A stretch of DNA of 63,072 nt from an uncultured Oscillospiraceae bacterium (GTDB lineage Bacteria; Bacillota; Clostridia; Oscillospirales; Oscillospiraceae), in the NCBI GenBank assembly GCA_947627735.1, contig CANQXG010000001.1:144406-207477 (forward strand), written 5' to 3'. The notes below the pieces were generated by a model that was not told the origin of the DNA, searched no databases, and saw only the letters and a program-made list of their open reading frames with translations. Below, piece by piece: positions 44,052-52,545 of the stretch (its first letter is position 1; each line of letters begins with the position of its first letter). The position numbers and the translations under genes are program-made.

Positions 44052-46064
44052 TCACATGCTCACCAGCCGGTAGTAGGTCCGGGCGGTGAGGGCATACACC
44101 ACCGCGTACAGCACCGCGAACACCCCGAAACTGCCCAGCACGCACCACAGGTAAAAGTCCGTGCTCATCAGGTTGAACAGCACCATCACCCGGTTGATGA
44201 TGGGAAAGGCGAAGCCGGTGTGCACCCCCGCCGTGACCAGGGGCAGGAAGAACACGATCAGCACCTGTTCATGGATGGTGCGCTTCACCTCCGCGCGGCT
44301 CATGCCCACCTGCTGCATGATCTGGAACCGCTCCCGGTCGTCCCGCCCCTCGCTCATCTGCTTGTAGTAGATGATGAGGATGGCCGCCATGGTGAACAGC
44401 AGCCCCAGGAACATCCCCAGGCAGAAGAGGCTGCCGTACAGGCTCAGAAAGTCCTGCCGCTCCCAGACCCGGATCTCATAGGTGCCGGACAGGTCCGCGG
44501 ACTCATCCTCCGACGCCCTGCCCCAGGCCTCACGGATGGCGAGGCGGGCGTTCAGAGCCGTTTCGTCGTCGTGACCGGGCACGTCGAAGCCGTAGAACCG
44601 GCTCATATAGTATCGCCCCGCCTGATACTGCTCGGACGCCTTGACGCCCTCCTCGCCTGCCAGGGCTGCGTCGATCCGCTCCAATTCGTCCCTGTCCGGC
44701 ACCACGATGTACCAAGTGCTGGTGAGGTTGGCGGTCAGATTGCCGTACTTCACCATGGGTTCCACCTGCTCTTTGACGGTGTAGGTCCTGCCCAGCAGCG
44801 TCAGCGTGTCCCCGTCATAGACCGTCCGCTCCACCTTGAGCAGTATCTCGTCCGGTGCCAGGGTATAGTCCTGGCCGGTGCAGCGGTTGTAATCCTCCAG
44901 ACAGATCACCATCACGTCCGCCAGGGAAGACTCCGTATCCAGCGTATAGTCTCTGGTGACCTCCAGTCCGCCGGGCACGCTGTAGGCGGCGGAGGTCAAA
45001 TAATCGTACTCCGTCTCGTTCTCCGCCTGGATGCCTGCGTCCGCCACCGCCCTTTTGACCATTTCGATGGTGGCGGCGTTGCTGCGGGAGATGTTCACGT
45101 CGCAGGGGTAGCGCTCATGAAGAGCACTCTCCATGCCCAGCATGAGGCAGGATGTGCCGGACACCATCACCAGCACCATGGTGGAGAGGATGCAGATGTT
45201 GGCCAGGCCCACCGCGTTTTGCTTCATCCGGTACATCATGCCGGACACGGCGGTGAAGTGTCGGGTCTTATAATAGTACCGCTTGTTTTTCCTGAGCAGC
45301 TTCAACAGCGCCACGCTGCCGGCGGTGAACAGCAGGTAAGTCCCGACGATCACCAGCACCACCGCCACGAAGAACAGGAAGATGGCCTGTATCACATCCG
45401 TGGTGGTGACGGCGATATAGTACCCCGCCCCCAGGCAGGCCGCGCCCATGAGGGCCAGCAGCCACTTGGCCTTCGGCTCCCGCTCCCCGGCGTGCTCGGC
45501 CTGCAGCAGCTCCACCGGCCTGGCCACGTACACCTGCCGGATGCCGTACAGGAAGATCAGCAGGAAGATGCCGCCGAACAGCGCCGCCGTGACGGCGATG
45601 ACCCAGGGGCTGACGAAAAAGCCCATGGGCGGCGGCGCGGACAGGATCTTGGCCACCACCAGAAGCAGCGTCTTGTCCAGGGCCATGCCCACGACCAGCC
45701 CCAGCGCCAGGCTGATGAGGCCGGCGTAGAGGGTCTCCAGGCCGATGACCCGGGCCAGGTGGCGCTTTTCCAGGCCCAGCACGTTGAAGATGCCGAACTC
45801 CCGCTTCCGCCGCTTGATGAGGAAGCTGTTGGTGTAAAACAGAAATATCACCGCGAACAGCCCCACCACGACCATGCCGTAGCGGATCACCACCTGGATG
45901 GTGGTGGCGCCGGTCATGGACTGCAGCCCCGGGTTGACGGACAGGGACGAGATGATGTAGAACATGGCCACCGTCAGCACCGCCGCCAGGATGAAGGGGC
46001 CGTAGGCCCGGCTGTTCTTGCGCAGGTTCTGGCGGGCAAGGCGCGCGTAAAAGCCCTTAGTCAT
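44052..46064 (-). CDS. BceB-type ABC transporter permease (FtsX-like)
   Basis: 670 residues. Membrane helices are arranged 1+3 / 3 / 3 with a large extracytoplasmic domain between about residues 310 and 530, the BceB layout. The start KGFYARLARQNLRKNSRAYGPFIL is typical. VIFLFYTNSFLIKRRKREFG and GIFNVLGLEKRHLARV mark the FtsX domain. With the ATPase it removes peptide antibiotics from their lipid II-cycle targets and signals flux to the kinase. The start overlaps the ATPase stop by 8 bases. Confidence 0.93.
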   Translation of the reverse strand: MTKGFYARLARQNLRKNSRAYGPFILAAVLTVAMFYIISSLSVNPGLQSMTGATTIQVVIRYGMVVVGLFAVIFLFYTNSFLIKRRKREFGIFNVLGLEKRHLARVIGLETLYAGLISLALGLVVGMALDKTLLLVVAKILSAPPPMGFFVSPWVIAVTAALFGGIFLLIFLYGIRQVYVARPVELLQAEHAGEREPKAKWLLALMGAACLGAGYYIAVTTTDVIQAIFLFFVAVVLVIVGTYLLFTAGSVALLKLLRKNKRYYYKTRHFTAVSGMMYRMKQNAVGLANICILSTMVLVMVSGTSCLMLGMESALHERYPCDVNISRSNAATIEMVKRAVADAGIQAENETEYDYLTSAAYSVPGGLEVTRDYTLDTESSLADVMVICLEDYNRCTGQDYTLAPDEILLKVERTVYDGDTLTLLGRTYTVKEQVEPMVKYGNLTANLTSTWYIVVPDRDELERIDAALAGEEGVKASEQYQAGRYYMSRFYGFDVPGHDDETALNARLAIREAWGRASEDESADLSGTYEIRVWERQDFLSLYGSLFCLGMFLGLLFTMAAILIIYYKQMSEGRDDRERFQIMQQVGMSRAEVKRTIHEQVLIVFFLPLVTAGVHTGFAFPIINRVMVLFNLMSTDFYLWCVLGSFGVFAVLYAVVYALTARTYYRLVSM

Positions 46065-46824
46065 GGCCGCTCCCTCCCGTGGCCAGCAGGGTGAGGGTGT
46101 CGGCGATCTTCTGGTACATCTGCTCGTTGGTGGCCCCGCCCCGGTAGATCTGATGGAACAGCTCCCCGTCCTTGATGAAGATCACCCGCCCGGCGTGGCT
46201 GGCGGCCTTGGTGGAGTGGGTGACCATGAGGATGGTCTGCCCCTCCCGGTTCAGGTCCGCGAACAGGTCCATCAGCGCGTCGGAGCTTTTCGAGTCCAGC
46301 GCCCCGGTGGGTTCGTCCGCCAGCAGCAGCTTTGGCCGGGTGATCACCGCCCGAGCCACGGCGGCGCGCTGCTTCTGGCCGCCGGAAACCTCGTAGGGGT
46401 ATTTCGTCAGCACATCGGTGATGCCCATGCGCTGGGCGATGGGCTGCAGCCGCTGGGCCATCTCCACGTAGCCCATGCCCCCCAGCACCAGGGGCAGGAA
46501 GATGTTGTCCCGCAGGCTGAAGGTGTCCAGCAGGTTGAAGTCCTGGAACACGAATCCCAGGCTCTCCCGCCGGAAGGCGGCCAGCTCCCCCTCCCTGATG
46601 GCGGTCAGGTCCCGCTCCTGCAGGAACACCTGCCCGGAGGTAGGCCTGTCGAAGGCCGCCAGGATGTTGAGCAGCGTGGTCTTGCCGGAGCCGGACTCGC
46701 CCATGATAGCCACATATTCCCCCTGCTCCACGTCGAAGGACACGTTGGTCAGGGCATGGACCTGGTTGCCGCCGAAGCGGCCGGTATAGATCTTCCCCAG
46801 GTTCTCCACTTTCAGGATCGTCAT
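46057..46824 (-). CDS. BceA-type ABC transporter ATPase
   Basis: 255 residues. Walker A GESGSGKTT, Q-loop LGFVFQDFNLLDT, signature VSGGQKQRAAVARA, Walker B LLLADEPTGALD. It pairs with the overlapping permease gene. AAAAGGAGG precedes the start. A Bce-type operator and promoter lie in the gap upstream (46825-46979). Confidence 0.95.
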   Translation of the reverse strand: MTILKVENLGKIYTGRFGGNQVHALTNVSFDVEQGEYVAIMGESGSGKTTLLNILAAFDRPTSGQVFLQERDLTAIREGELAAFRRESLGFVFQDFNLLDTFSLRDNIFLPLVLGGMGYVEMAQRLQPIAQRMGITDVLTKYPYEVSGGQKQRAAVARAVITRPKLLLADEPTGALDSKSSDALMDLFADLNREGQTILMVTHSTKAASHAGRVIFIKDGELFHQIYRGGATNEQMYQKIADTLTLLATGGSGHD

Positions 46825-46892
46825 AACGCACGACCTCCTTTTCTTACGTGTCCATCATAGCAGGATATCCGGGCCGCCAAAATCGATTCGCG

Positions 46893-46927
46893 TGACATTT
46901 TGACGCCCGGATATGACAGTTTTGTCA
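46893..46927 (-). promoter_or_regulatory. Candidate BceR-type operator upstream of the transporter genes
   Basis: Inverted repeat TGACA-GTTT-TGTCA (46914-46927) fits the TnACA-N4-TGTnA sites known for BceR-like regulators. A further TGACA half-site lies exactly 21 bases away (46893). A -10-like TATGAT with a weak -35, typical of activated promoters, follows nearer the ATPase start. Confidence 0.65.
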
Positions 46928-46929
46928 CA

Positions 46930-46955
46930 TCGCGAAAATGCGGGCATTTTCGCGA
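46930..46955. repeat. 26-base perfect palindrome after the kinase gene
   Basis: TCGCGAAAATGC-GG-GCATTTTCGCGA. It is adjacent to the Bce-type operator. It lacks a T-run, so it could be a protein site or a weak terminator. Confidence 0.7.
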
Positions 46956-46979
46956 AAAGACTTATCTCGCCGCTTTGTT

Positions 46980-47975
46980 TCACTCCACCTCCAGCGCGTC
47001 CCGGTGCAGGTCCAGGAAAAACGTGCTGCCCTTCCCCGGCTCCGACTCTGCCCACAGCCGGTGGCGCAGCTTCTCCGCCGCCCGCCGGCACAGATAAAGC
47101 CCCAGGCCCGTGGCGGTCTTGTCCGCCCGGCCGTTATAGCCGGTGAAGCCCTTTTCGAATATCCGGGGCAGGTCCGACGGGGCGATGCCGATGCCCGTGT
47201 CCGACACCCGCACCACCGGCCCCGGCTCCACCGCGACGGTGACGCCCCCGGCGGAGGTGTACTTCACCGCGTTGTCCAGCAGCTGCTCCAGGATGAAGGC
47301 CAGCCACTTCTCGTCGGTGACGGCCCGCTCATCCGTCCCCTCATAGGTGAGGCGCAGCCGCTTCATCACGAACAGCGGCGCGTACTTGCGCACCGCCTGG
47401 CGTATGACGCCGTCCAGCTCGCAGGGGCCGATGGCCAGGTCCGACCCGCCCTCGTCCAGCCGCAGGTAGTTCAGCGCCATGTCCGCGTACTGCCGCACCC
47501 GGAACAGCTCTCCCTCCAGCGCCCGGTGCTCCGGGGTGTCCTCTGCCTGGAGGGTCATGTGCATGACGGCGATGGGGGTCTTGATCTGGTGCACCCAGGC
47601 GGTGAACCAGTCCAGATTCTCCTGTCTGGCCCGCTGGCCGGCGGTGAGCTGGGTCCTGTACGCCCCGGTCATCCGCTCCGCCATGGCCCGGAAATCCGCC
47701 TCCGCGGGGGTGTGCGCCTCCGGCAGGGGCTGGGTGCGGTAGGGCAGGCTCTCCAGCGCCGCCCGGCGCTCCCGCTCCGCCGTCAGATGCCGCCGGTAGC
47801 CCGCCGCCAGCATTCCCGCCCCCGCCAGCGCACACAGCCCGGCGGCGTATAAGACCGGCTCCACGCTCAGGCCGTAGAGATAAAATATCCCCCCGAAGAT
47901 GGCCGCGAACAGCCCCAATGCCGCCGCGGTGCGCCAGTGCACGCCGATCCATCCGAAAAAGCCCGTCCGCTTCAT
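46980..47975 (-). CDS. BceS-type intramembrane-sensing histidine kinase
   Basis: 331 residues. Two N-terminal membrane helices are joined by a very short loop, so there is no external sensor domain. The phosphoacceptor His lies in WVHQIKTPIAVMHM. The ATPase domain has QLLDNAVKYTSAG, VSDTGIGIAPSD and TGLGLYLCRRAA. Such kinases read the transporter's activity rather than the antibiotic itself. It starts 4 bases after the regulator stop. Confidence 0.94.
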   Translation of the reverse strand: MKRTGFFGWIGVHWRTAAALGLFAAIFGGIFYLYGLSVEPVLYAAGLCALAGAGMLAAGYRRHLTAERERRAALESLPYRTQPLPEAHTPAEADFRAMAERMTGAYRTQLTAGQRARQENLDWFTAWVHQIKTPIAVMHMTLQAEDTPEHRALEGELFRVRQYADMALNYLRLDEGGSDLAIGPCELDGVIRQAVRKYAPLFVMKRLRLTYEGTDERAVTDEKWLAFILEQLLDNAVKYTSAGGVTVAVEPGPVVRVSDTGIGIAPSDLPRIFEKGFTGYNGRADKTATGLGLYLCRRAAEKLRHRLWAESEPGKGSTFFLDLHRDALEVE

Positions 47976-47979
47976 CCCC

Positions 47980-48654
47980 TCACCCCACGATATAGCCCAC
48001 GCCCACCCGGGTGGCGATGAAGTCCCGCAGCCCCGCGTCCTCCAGCTTTTTCCGCAGCCGGGTCACGTTCACGGTGAGGGTGTTCTCCTCCACGTAGCTG
48101 TCCTGCTGCCACAGCCGGGTCATCAAAGTGTCCCGGCTGACCACCTTGCCCTTGTTCTCCAGCAGGGTCTGGAGGATGCGAAACTCGTTTTTCGTCAGCT
48201 CCACCCGCCTGCCCTCATAGGTGAGGCTGGCGTCGTTCAGGTTCAGCACCGCCCCCCGATGCTCCAGCACCGGGGCCTTGCCGCTCATGTCATAGGCCCG
48301 CCGGAGCACCGCCTGCAGCTTCGCCGTCATCACGCTCAGGTCCACCGGCTTGGGCAGAAAGTCGTCCCCGCCCATGGCCATGGCCATGACGATGTTCATG
48401 TTGTCCGAGGCCGAGGAGATGAACACCACCGGCACGCCGGACACCGCCCGGATGCGCTCGCACCAGTGGTAGCCGTTATAAAACGGCAGCGCGATGTCCA
48501 GCAGCACCAGGTGGGGATCGTACCGGGCGAAGGTGCCCATCACGTCCCGGAAATCCTCCACGCAGCACACGTCCATGCCCCAGCTGCGGATCTGTCTGGC
48601 CATGGCCGCGGCCATGGCGGCGTCGTCCTCCACGATCAGCACCTTGTATACCAT
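47980..48654 (-). CDS. BceR-type response regulator (OmpR/PhoB class)
   Basis: 224 residues. The receiver has acidic residues in IVEDDAA and the phosphoacceptor Asp in LVLLDIALPFYNGY, with Lys in FLPKPVDL. The C-terminal winged helix includes LTKNEFRILQTLLENKGKVVSRDTLM and DSYVEENTLTVNVTRLRKKL. It should bind the TGACA-type site in front of the transporter genes. Confidence 0.95.
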   Translation of the reverse strand: MVYKVLIVEDDAAMAAAMARQIRSWGMDVCCVEDFRDVMGTFARYDPHLVLLDIALPFYNGYHWCERIRAVSGVPVVFISSASDNMNIVMAMAMGGDDFLPKPVDLSVMTAKLQAVLRRAYDMSGKAPVLEHRGAVLNLNDASLTYEGRRVELTKNEFRILQTLLENKGKVVSRDTLMTRLWQQDSYVEENTLTVNVTRLRKKLEDAGLRDFIATRVGVGYIVG

Positions 48655-48690
48655 GTGCCCGCCTGTCCCCCTTTGCTCGTTCTCCCGGCT

Positions 48691-48719
48691 ACTTTACCAT
48701 ACCCCGGGCCATCCGTCAA
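48691..48719 (-). promoter_or_regulatory. Candidate promoter for the regulator-kinase genes
   Basis: Minus-strand -35 TTGACG (48714-48719), 17-bp spacer, -10 TAAAGT (48691-48696). Confidence 0.5.
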
Positions 48720-48726
48720 ACCGTAA

Positions 48727-48754
48727 CAAAAGGGCGGCCCCGGCGGGGCCGCCC
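48727..48754 (-). terminator. Terminator after the M16C peptidase gene
   Basis: GGGCGGCCCC (48732-48741) / GGGGCCGCCC (48745-48754); on the minus strand it is followed by TTTTG. Confidence 0.85.
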
Positions 48755-48765
48755 CATGATACAGT

Positions 48766-51657
48766 TTACTGCAGGCTCTCCACGCTGTCCAGCGCCGGAC
48801 AGGCGTCCAGCGCCTCCTTCCCGCCGATGACGCACACGTGCCCGGCGGCGCACACCGCCTCCAGCGTCCCGGCGAAGGCGGTCAGCCCCTCCGGGGTGGT
48901 GTGCAGGATCTCCCGGCGCTGCCGGTCCAGATCGGCCTCGCCCTGGCCGTTGAGCCACAGGTTCACCGCCCGCGCTCCCTCCATCCGGGGGGACATCACC
49001 GGCTCCGTGGAGGCGATGGTGCTGATGATATACTTGTCTATCTCGCCCCCGGCGCAGGCCGCCCGCAGGGCCTTGCCGGCCCCGGCGAAGGTGTCCAGGG
49101 TCCCGGCGGGACTGGGGTCACGGTAGCTGGAGAAGCCCACGTCCCCCATGGGCCGCACCGACAGGTTCACCCCATAGGCGCCGCCCTTGACCCGGACCTC
49201 GTTCCACAGATAATCAAAGGTGAGCAGCTGGGCCGCCACCATGCCCGTGCCGGAGAAGGCCGCGCCCAGGCCGTTCAGGTTTGCCCCCGCCGCCGCGAAG
49301 CCGACGGCCGCGGGGATGATGAAGCCCTCCTTCTTTGCGGGCAGCGGCGCGTATGCCGCCGGCACACCCATGGGCGCGTCGCCCAGCACCGCCATCGCCT
49401 GGGCCGCGAAGCCGTCGTCCCGCTCGCCGGTGAGGCTCACGGCCAGCCGCTTTTTGGAGAACACCCGCCCGCACAGGGCCGTAAGCTCTGCGCACAGCGC
49501 CGCGCCATTGCTCTCAAAATCCTTGTCCCAGGCCTGGAGCGCGCGCAGCATGGAGATGCCCGACACCGCCTCGTTCACCGCCGCGGCGGCGGAGCACTGG
49601 GCGGCGGCGCGCATGGTGCCGAAGGAGTTGCCGCTCATGGTGACGGCCTGCTCCAGCCCCAGCCGCTCCTGGCGCAGGATGTTGTAGATGAACTGGGTGC
49701 CGTCGAACTTGGACTTGTTCAATATCTCGTCCAGCAGCCGCACCGCGTCGGCCTTATGGTCCGGCAGCAGGGACAGCCCCACCGCCAGATAGGGCGAGGC
49801 CTCGCCGGTCCGGCCCGGCTGGGAGGCCACGGACACGGACGCGGAGAACCGGCCCAGGCAGCCCTCCAGCTCGCTGCGCAGAGCCAGGGGATCGTAGTGC
49901 TCCGTGGCCACCTGGCCCAGCAGCTTGGTCAGCAGCTTCACCTTCTGCAGCTCCGCCGCCGGCAGGTCGCCCAGGGCGAAGTACAGGTCCAGATACACGA
50001 TGCCGTCCGTTTCAATGGGCTGGTGCAGCAGCGTCACGCCCTCCACCGCGGCGATCTCCTGGCGCACGGGCATCCCCTTTTCTGGGATGTCGGCCAGGGA
50101 CAGCACCGGCAGGCAGGCCAGCTTCTCCGGCGTGTCCGCCTCGTTCTGCCGCTCCCGCAGGGCGGCAAAGTCGGCGATGACCTTTTCCGTCTGGGTCCGG
50201 TCCCAGCCGGCCTTGATCTTCGCGCAGCGCTCGGCCTCGGCGCGGGCCTTCTCCGCGCCCAGGGTCTTGGACGGCAACATCACCAGCCGCGCCCGGTGGG
50301 GGTTATCCAGCAGCGCCTGGCGCAGGAACGATTCGAACCAGCCCTCGTCCACCTTCCGCCGCAGGGAGGCGAACACCGCGTCGTACTGCAATCCCATGGC
50401 CGGGTCGCCGCCGTACAGCCACCCCTCCGTGGCCGAGATGGCGTACACCAGTCCCCGGGGCATGGAGCCGTAGTCCTTCTCCCGGGCGGCAAATTCCAGC
50501 CGGTCGAGGATGCTGTGCAGGCGCTTTTTATCCAATCCGCCGTCCGCCAGGGCGCGGAGAGTGCTTTCCACCAGCGCCCAGATCTCGTCCTTTTTGGCCG
50601 GATCGGCGTTTTTGATCTGCAAAATGGCATACAGCTGCTGCACCCCGTCCAGCTTCTCCAGCGCCACGTCCTGGCACAGGCCCGCGTCCAGCAGCGGCTT
50701 TGTCAGCGGCGACTCGTTGGAGCCGCACAGCAGCCGGGCCAGGGCGGAGAAGGCCACGTTGCGCTCCATGTCGGCAAAGGTGCCGAACACCCAGCCGCCG
50801 GCCAGGATGGCCTTGTCCTTCTCGTCCTCCTCCGGGCCGATCTCGTACAGGCAGGTCTTTTCCGCCGGGGCCACCGGCGGCTGCATGGGGATGTCCGCAT
50901 CCGGGTCGATGCGCTCGTAATCCTGCAAAAACCCGTCCAGCTTACCAAGCACCGCGTCGGTGTCCACGGCGCCGTCCAGGCAGATATAGGCGTTGGAGGG
51001 GTGGTAAAACCGCCGGTAGCTGGCCAGATAGTTCTCGTATGTCAGCTCCGGGATGTGCTCCGGGTCGCCGCCGGAACTCTTGCCGTAGCAGTTGGACGGG
51101 AACAGCAGCTGGTCCATCTGCTCCATCATCACCGTGTCCGCGTCGGCGTAAGCGCCCTTCATCTCGTTGTACACCACGCCGTTGCACCGCAGCTCCCCCT
51201 CGGGGCTGTCCAGCTCATAGTGCCAGCCCTCCTGGCGGAACACGTGGGGGTCCGTGATGCTCAGGGGATGGAGCACCGCGTCCATGTACACGTCGATCAG
51301 GTTTAGAAAGTCCTGCGGATTCCGGGAGGACACCGGATACATGGTCTTGTCCGGGAAGGTCATGGCGTTGAGGAAGGTGGCCATAGAGCTTTTCAGCAGC
51401 TCCACGAAGGGTTCCCGCAGCGGATACTTCTCCGAGCCGTTGAGGACGGAGTGCTCCAAGATGTGGAACACGCCCGTGTCGTCCTGGGGGATGGTCTTGA
51501 ACGCGATGGAGAAGGTCTTGTTGTCGTCGGGCCGGTCCAGCCAGATCAGGCCCGCGCCGTTTTTGACATACTCCATCCGCCACATGGTCGCGCCGATCTC
51601 CGGCAGGCTCCGGCGCTCCAGCACCCGGAAGCCGTGGATAAGGTCGTTTATCTGCAT
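48766..51657 (-). CDS. M16C insulinase-family metallopeptidase (PreP-like)
   Basis: 963 residues from ATG 51657 (AGGAGAAG upstream). The inverted zinc motif HILEH is at residues 65-69, with the third ligand in VVYNEMKGAYAD. Four M16 half-domains are implied by the length. The last half includes YLWNEVRVKGGAYGVNLSV, the arginine/tyrosine motif that binds substrate. No signal peptide is seen, so it is cytoplasmic and degrades short unstructured peptides. Monocistronic with its own terminator. Confidence 0.95.
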   Translation of the reverse strand: MQINDLIHGFRVLERRSLPEIGATMWRMEYVKNGAGLIWLDRPDDNKTFSIAFKTIPQDDTGVFHILEHSVLNGSEKYPLREPFVELLKSSMATFLNAMTFPDKTMYPVSSRNPQDFLNLIDVYMDAVLHPLSITDPHVFRQEGWHYELDSPEGELRCNGVVYNEMKGAYADADTVMMEQMDQLLFPSNCYGKSSGGDPEHIPELTYENYLASYRRFYHPSNAYICLDGAVDTDAVLGKLDGFLQDYERIDPDADIPMQPPVAPAEKTCLYEIGPEEDEKDKAILAGGWVFGTFADMERNVAFSALARLLCGSNESPLTKPLLDAGLCQDVALEKLDGVQQLYAILQIKNADPAKKDEIWALVESTLRALADGGLDKKRLHSILDRLEFAAREKDYGSMPRGLVYAISATEGWLYGGDPAMGLQYDAVFASLRRKVDEGWFESFLRQALLDNPHRARLVMLPSKTLGAEKARAEAERCAKIKAGWDRTQTEKVIADFAALRERQNEADTPEKLACLPVLSLADIPEKGMPVRQEIAAVEGVTLLHQPIETDGIVYLDLYFALGDLPAAELQKVKLLTKLLGQVATEHYDPLALRSELEGCLGRFSASVSVASQPGRTGEASPYLAVGLSLLPDHKADAVRLLDEILNKSKFDGTQFIYNILRQERLGLEQAVTMSGNSFGTMRAAAQCSAAAAVNEAVSGISMLRALQAWDKDFESNGAALCAELTALCGRVFSKKRLAVSLTGERDDGFAAQAMAVLGDAPMGVPAAYAPLPAKKEGFIIPAAVGFAAAGANLNGLGAAFSGTGMVAAQLLTFDYLWNEVRVKGGAYGVNLSVRPMGDVGFSSYRDPSPAGTLDTFAGAGKALRAACAGGEIDKYIISTIASTEPVMSPRMEGARAVNLWLNGQGEADLDRQRREILHTTPEGLTAFAGTLEAVCAAGHVCVIGGKEALDACPALDSVESLQ

Positions 51658-51772
51658 ATCTTCTCCTGCCTTTCCGATTTTTGAAACACATCCGCTGTCC
51701 GGCGTGCCGGACACAGTCCTATTGTGTCCATATCATAGCACGTTCCCGCCGGTTTCACAACGCCCCGCCGGC

Positions 51773-51802
51773 AAAAAAGCCCCGGGAGCGGCGCTCCCGG
51801 GG
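51773..51802 (-). terminator. Terminator after the soluble pyrophosphatase gene
   Basis: CCCCGGGAGC (51780-51789) / GCTCCCGGGG (51793-51802); on the minus strand it runs into TTTTTT. Confidence 0.93.
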
Positions 51803-51816
51803 ACGATACAGTGCGC

Positions 51817-52350
51817 TCACCGGCAAAACTTGTCCACGTAGTCGGCGAAGGCCTTGCGGATGACCTCGATGGCCTCCTCCCGGCCGTGGGCGTTGTCCAC
51901 CACCGATTCCTTGCCCGGCTCCAGGCTCTTGTACACGGTGAAGAAGTGCTGGATCTCCCGGTGGATATGGGCGGGCAGGTCGTCCAGGTCCTTGAAGATG
52001 TTGTACATGGGGTCCTCAAAGGGGATGGCCAGGATCTTGTCGTCCACCTTGCCGTTGTCCATCATGGTGATGAACCCCACGGGATAGACCCGCACCAGGC
52101 TCAGGGGCCGGATGGCCTCGCTGCACAGCACCAGCACGTCCAGCGGGTCGCCGTCGTCGGCATAGGTCCGGGGGATGAAGCCGTAGTTGGCCGGATAGTG
52201 GGTGGAGGTGTACAGGATGCGGTCCAGGCGCAGGGCGCCCGTTTCCTTGTCCATCTCATACTTGTTCTTCGAGCCCTTCTCGATCTCGATCACCGCCAGG
52301 AAATCCTCCGGCTTCAGGCGGGCGGGGCGAATGTCGTGCCACAGATTCAT
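51817..52350 (-). CDS. ppa: Inorganic pyrophosphatase, family I
   Basis: 177 residues from ATG 52350 (GGGAG upstream). Active-site features: EIEKGSKNKYEMDKETG, ANYGFIPRTYADDGDPLDVLVL (the DGDPLD metal motif) and a later VDDKILAIPFEDP. It hydrolyses cytoplasmic pyrophosphate. The cell also encodes the membrane pyrophosphatase at 18934-21084, so pyrophosphate is both wasted and used for ion pumping, presumably under different conditions. Confidence 0.95.
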   Translation of the reverse strand: MNLWHDIRPARLKPEDFLAVIEIEKGSKNKYEMDKETGALRLDRILYTSTHYPANYGFIPRTYADDGDPLDVLVLCSEAIRPLSLVRVYPVGFITMMDNGKVDDKILAIPFEDPMYNIFKDLDDLPAHIHREIQHFFTVYKSLEPGKESVVDNAHGREEAIEVIRKAFADYVDKFCR

Positions 52351-52465
52351 AAGTATCCACTCCCTTCGGTATGTATGACGGGGAAAATTTATTATAAGGC
52401 ATCCTGGGAAAAAATGCAAGTGCCAGCCGCAGGCGGAAAAATCCGCGCCGATGGCCCCGCGCCTC

Positions 52466-52494
52466 TTGCAACGGGCGGCGGAAATTGCTATAAT
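52466..52494 (+). promoter_or_regulatory. Sigma-A promoter for the BMP importer operon
   Basis: -35 TTGCAA (52466-52471), 17-bp spacer, perfect -10 TATAAT (52489-52494). The leader is about 45 bases, too short for a purine riboswitch. Confidence 0.8.
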
Positions 52495-52545
52495 CTTCCC
52501 GGGCGGCAAAGGCCGCGACCAATGAGATTTGGGAGGAACAGACTG

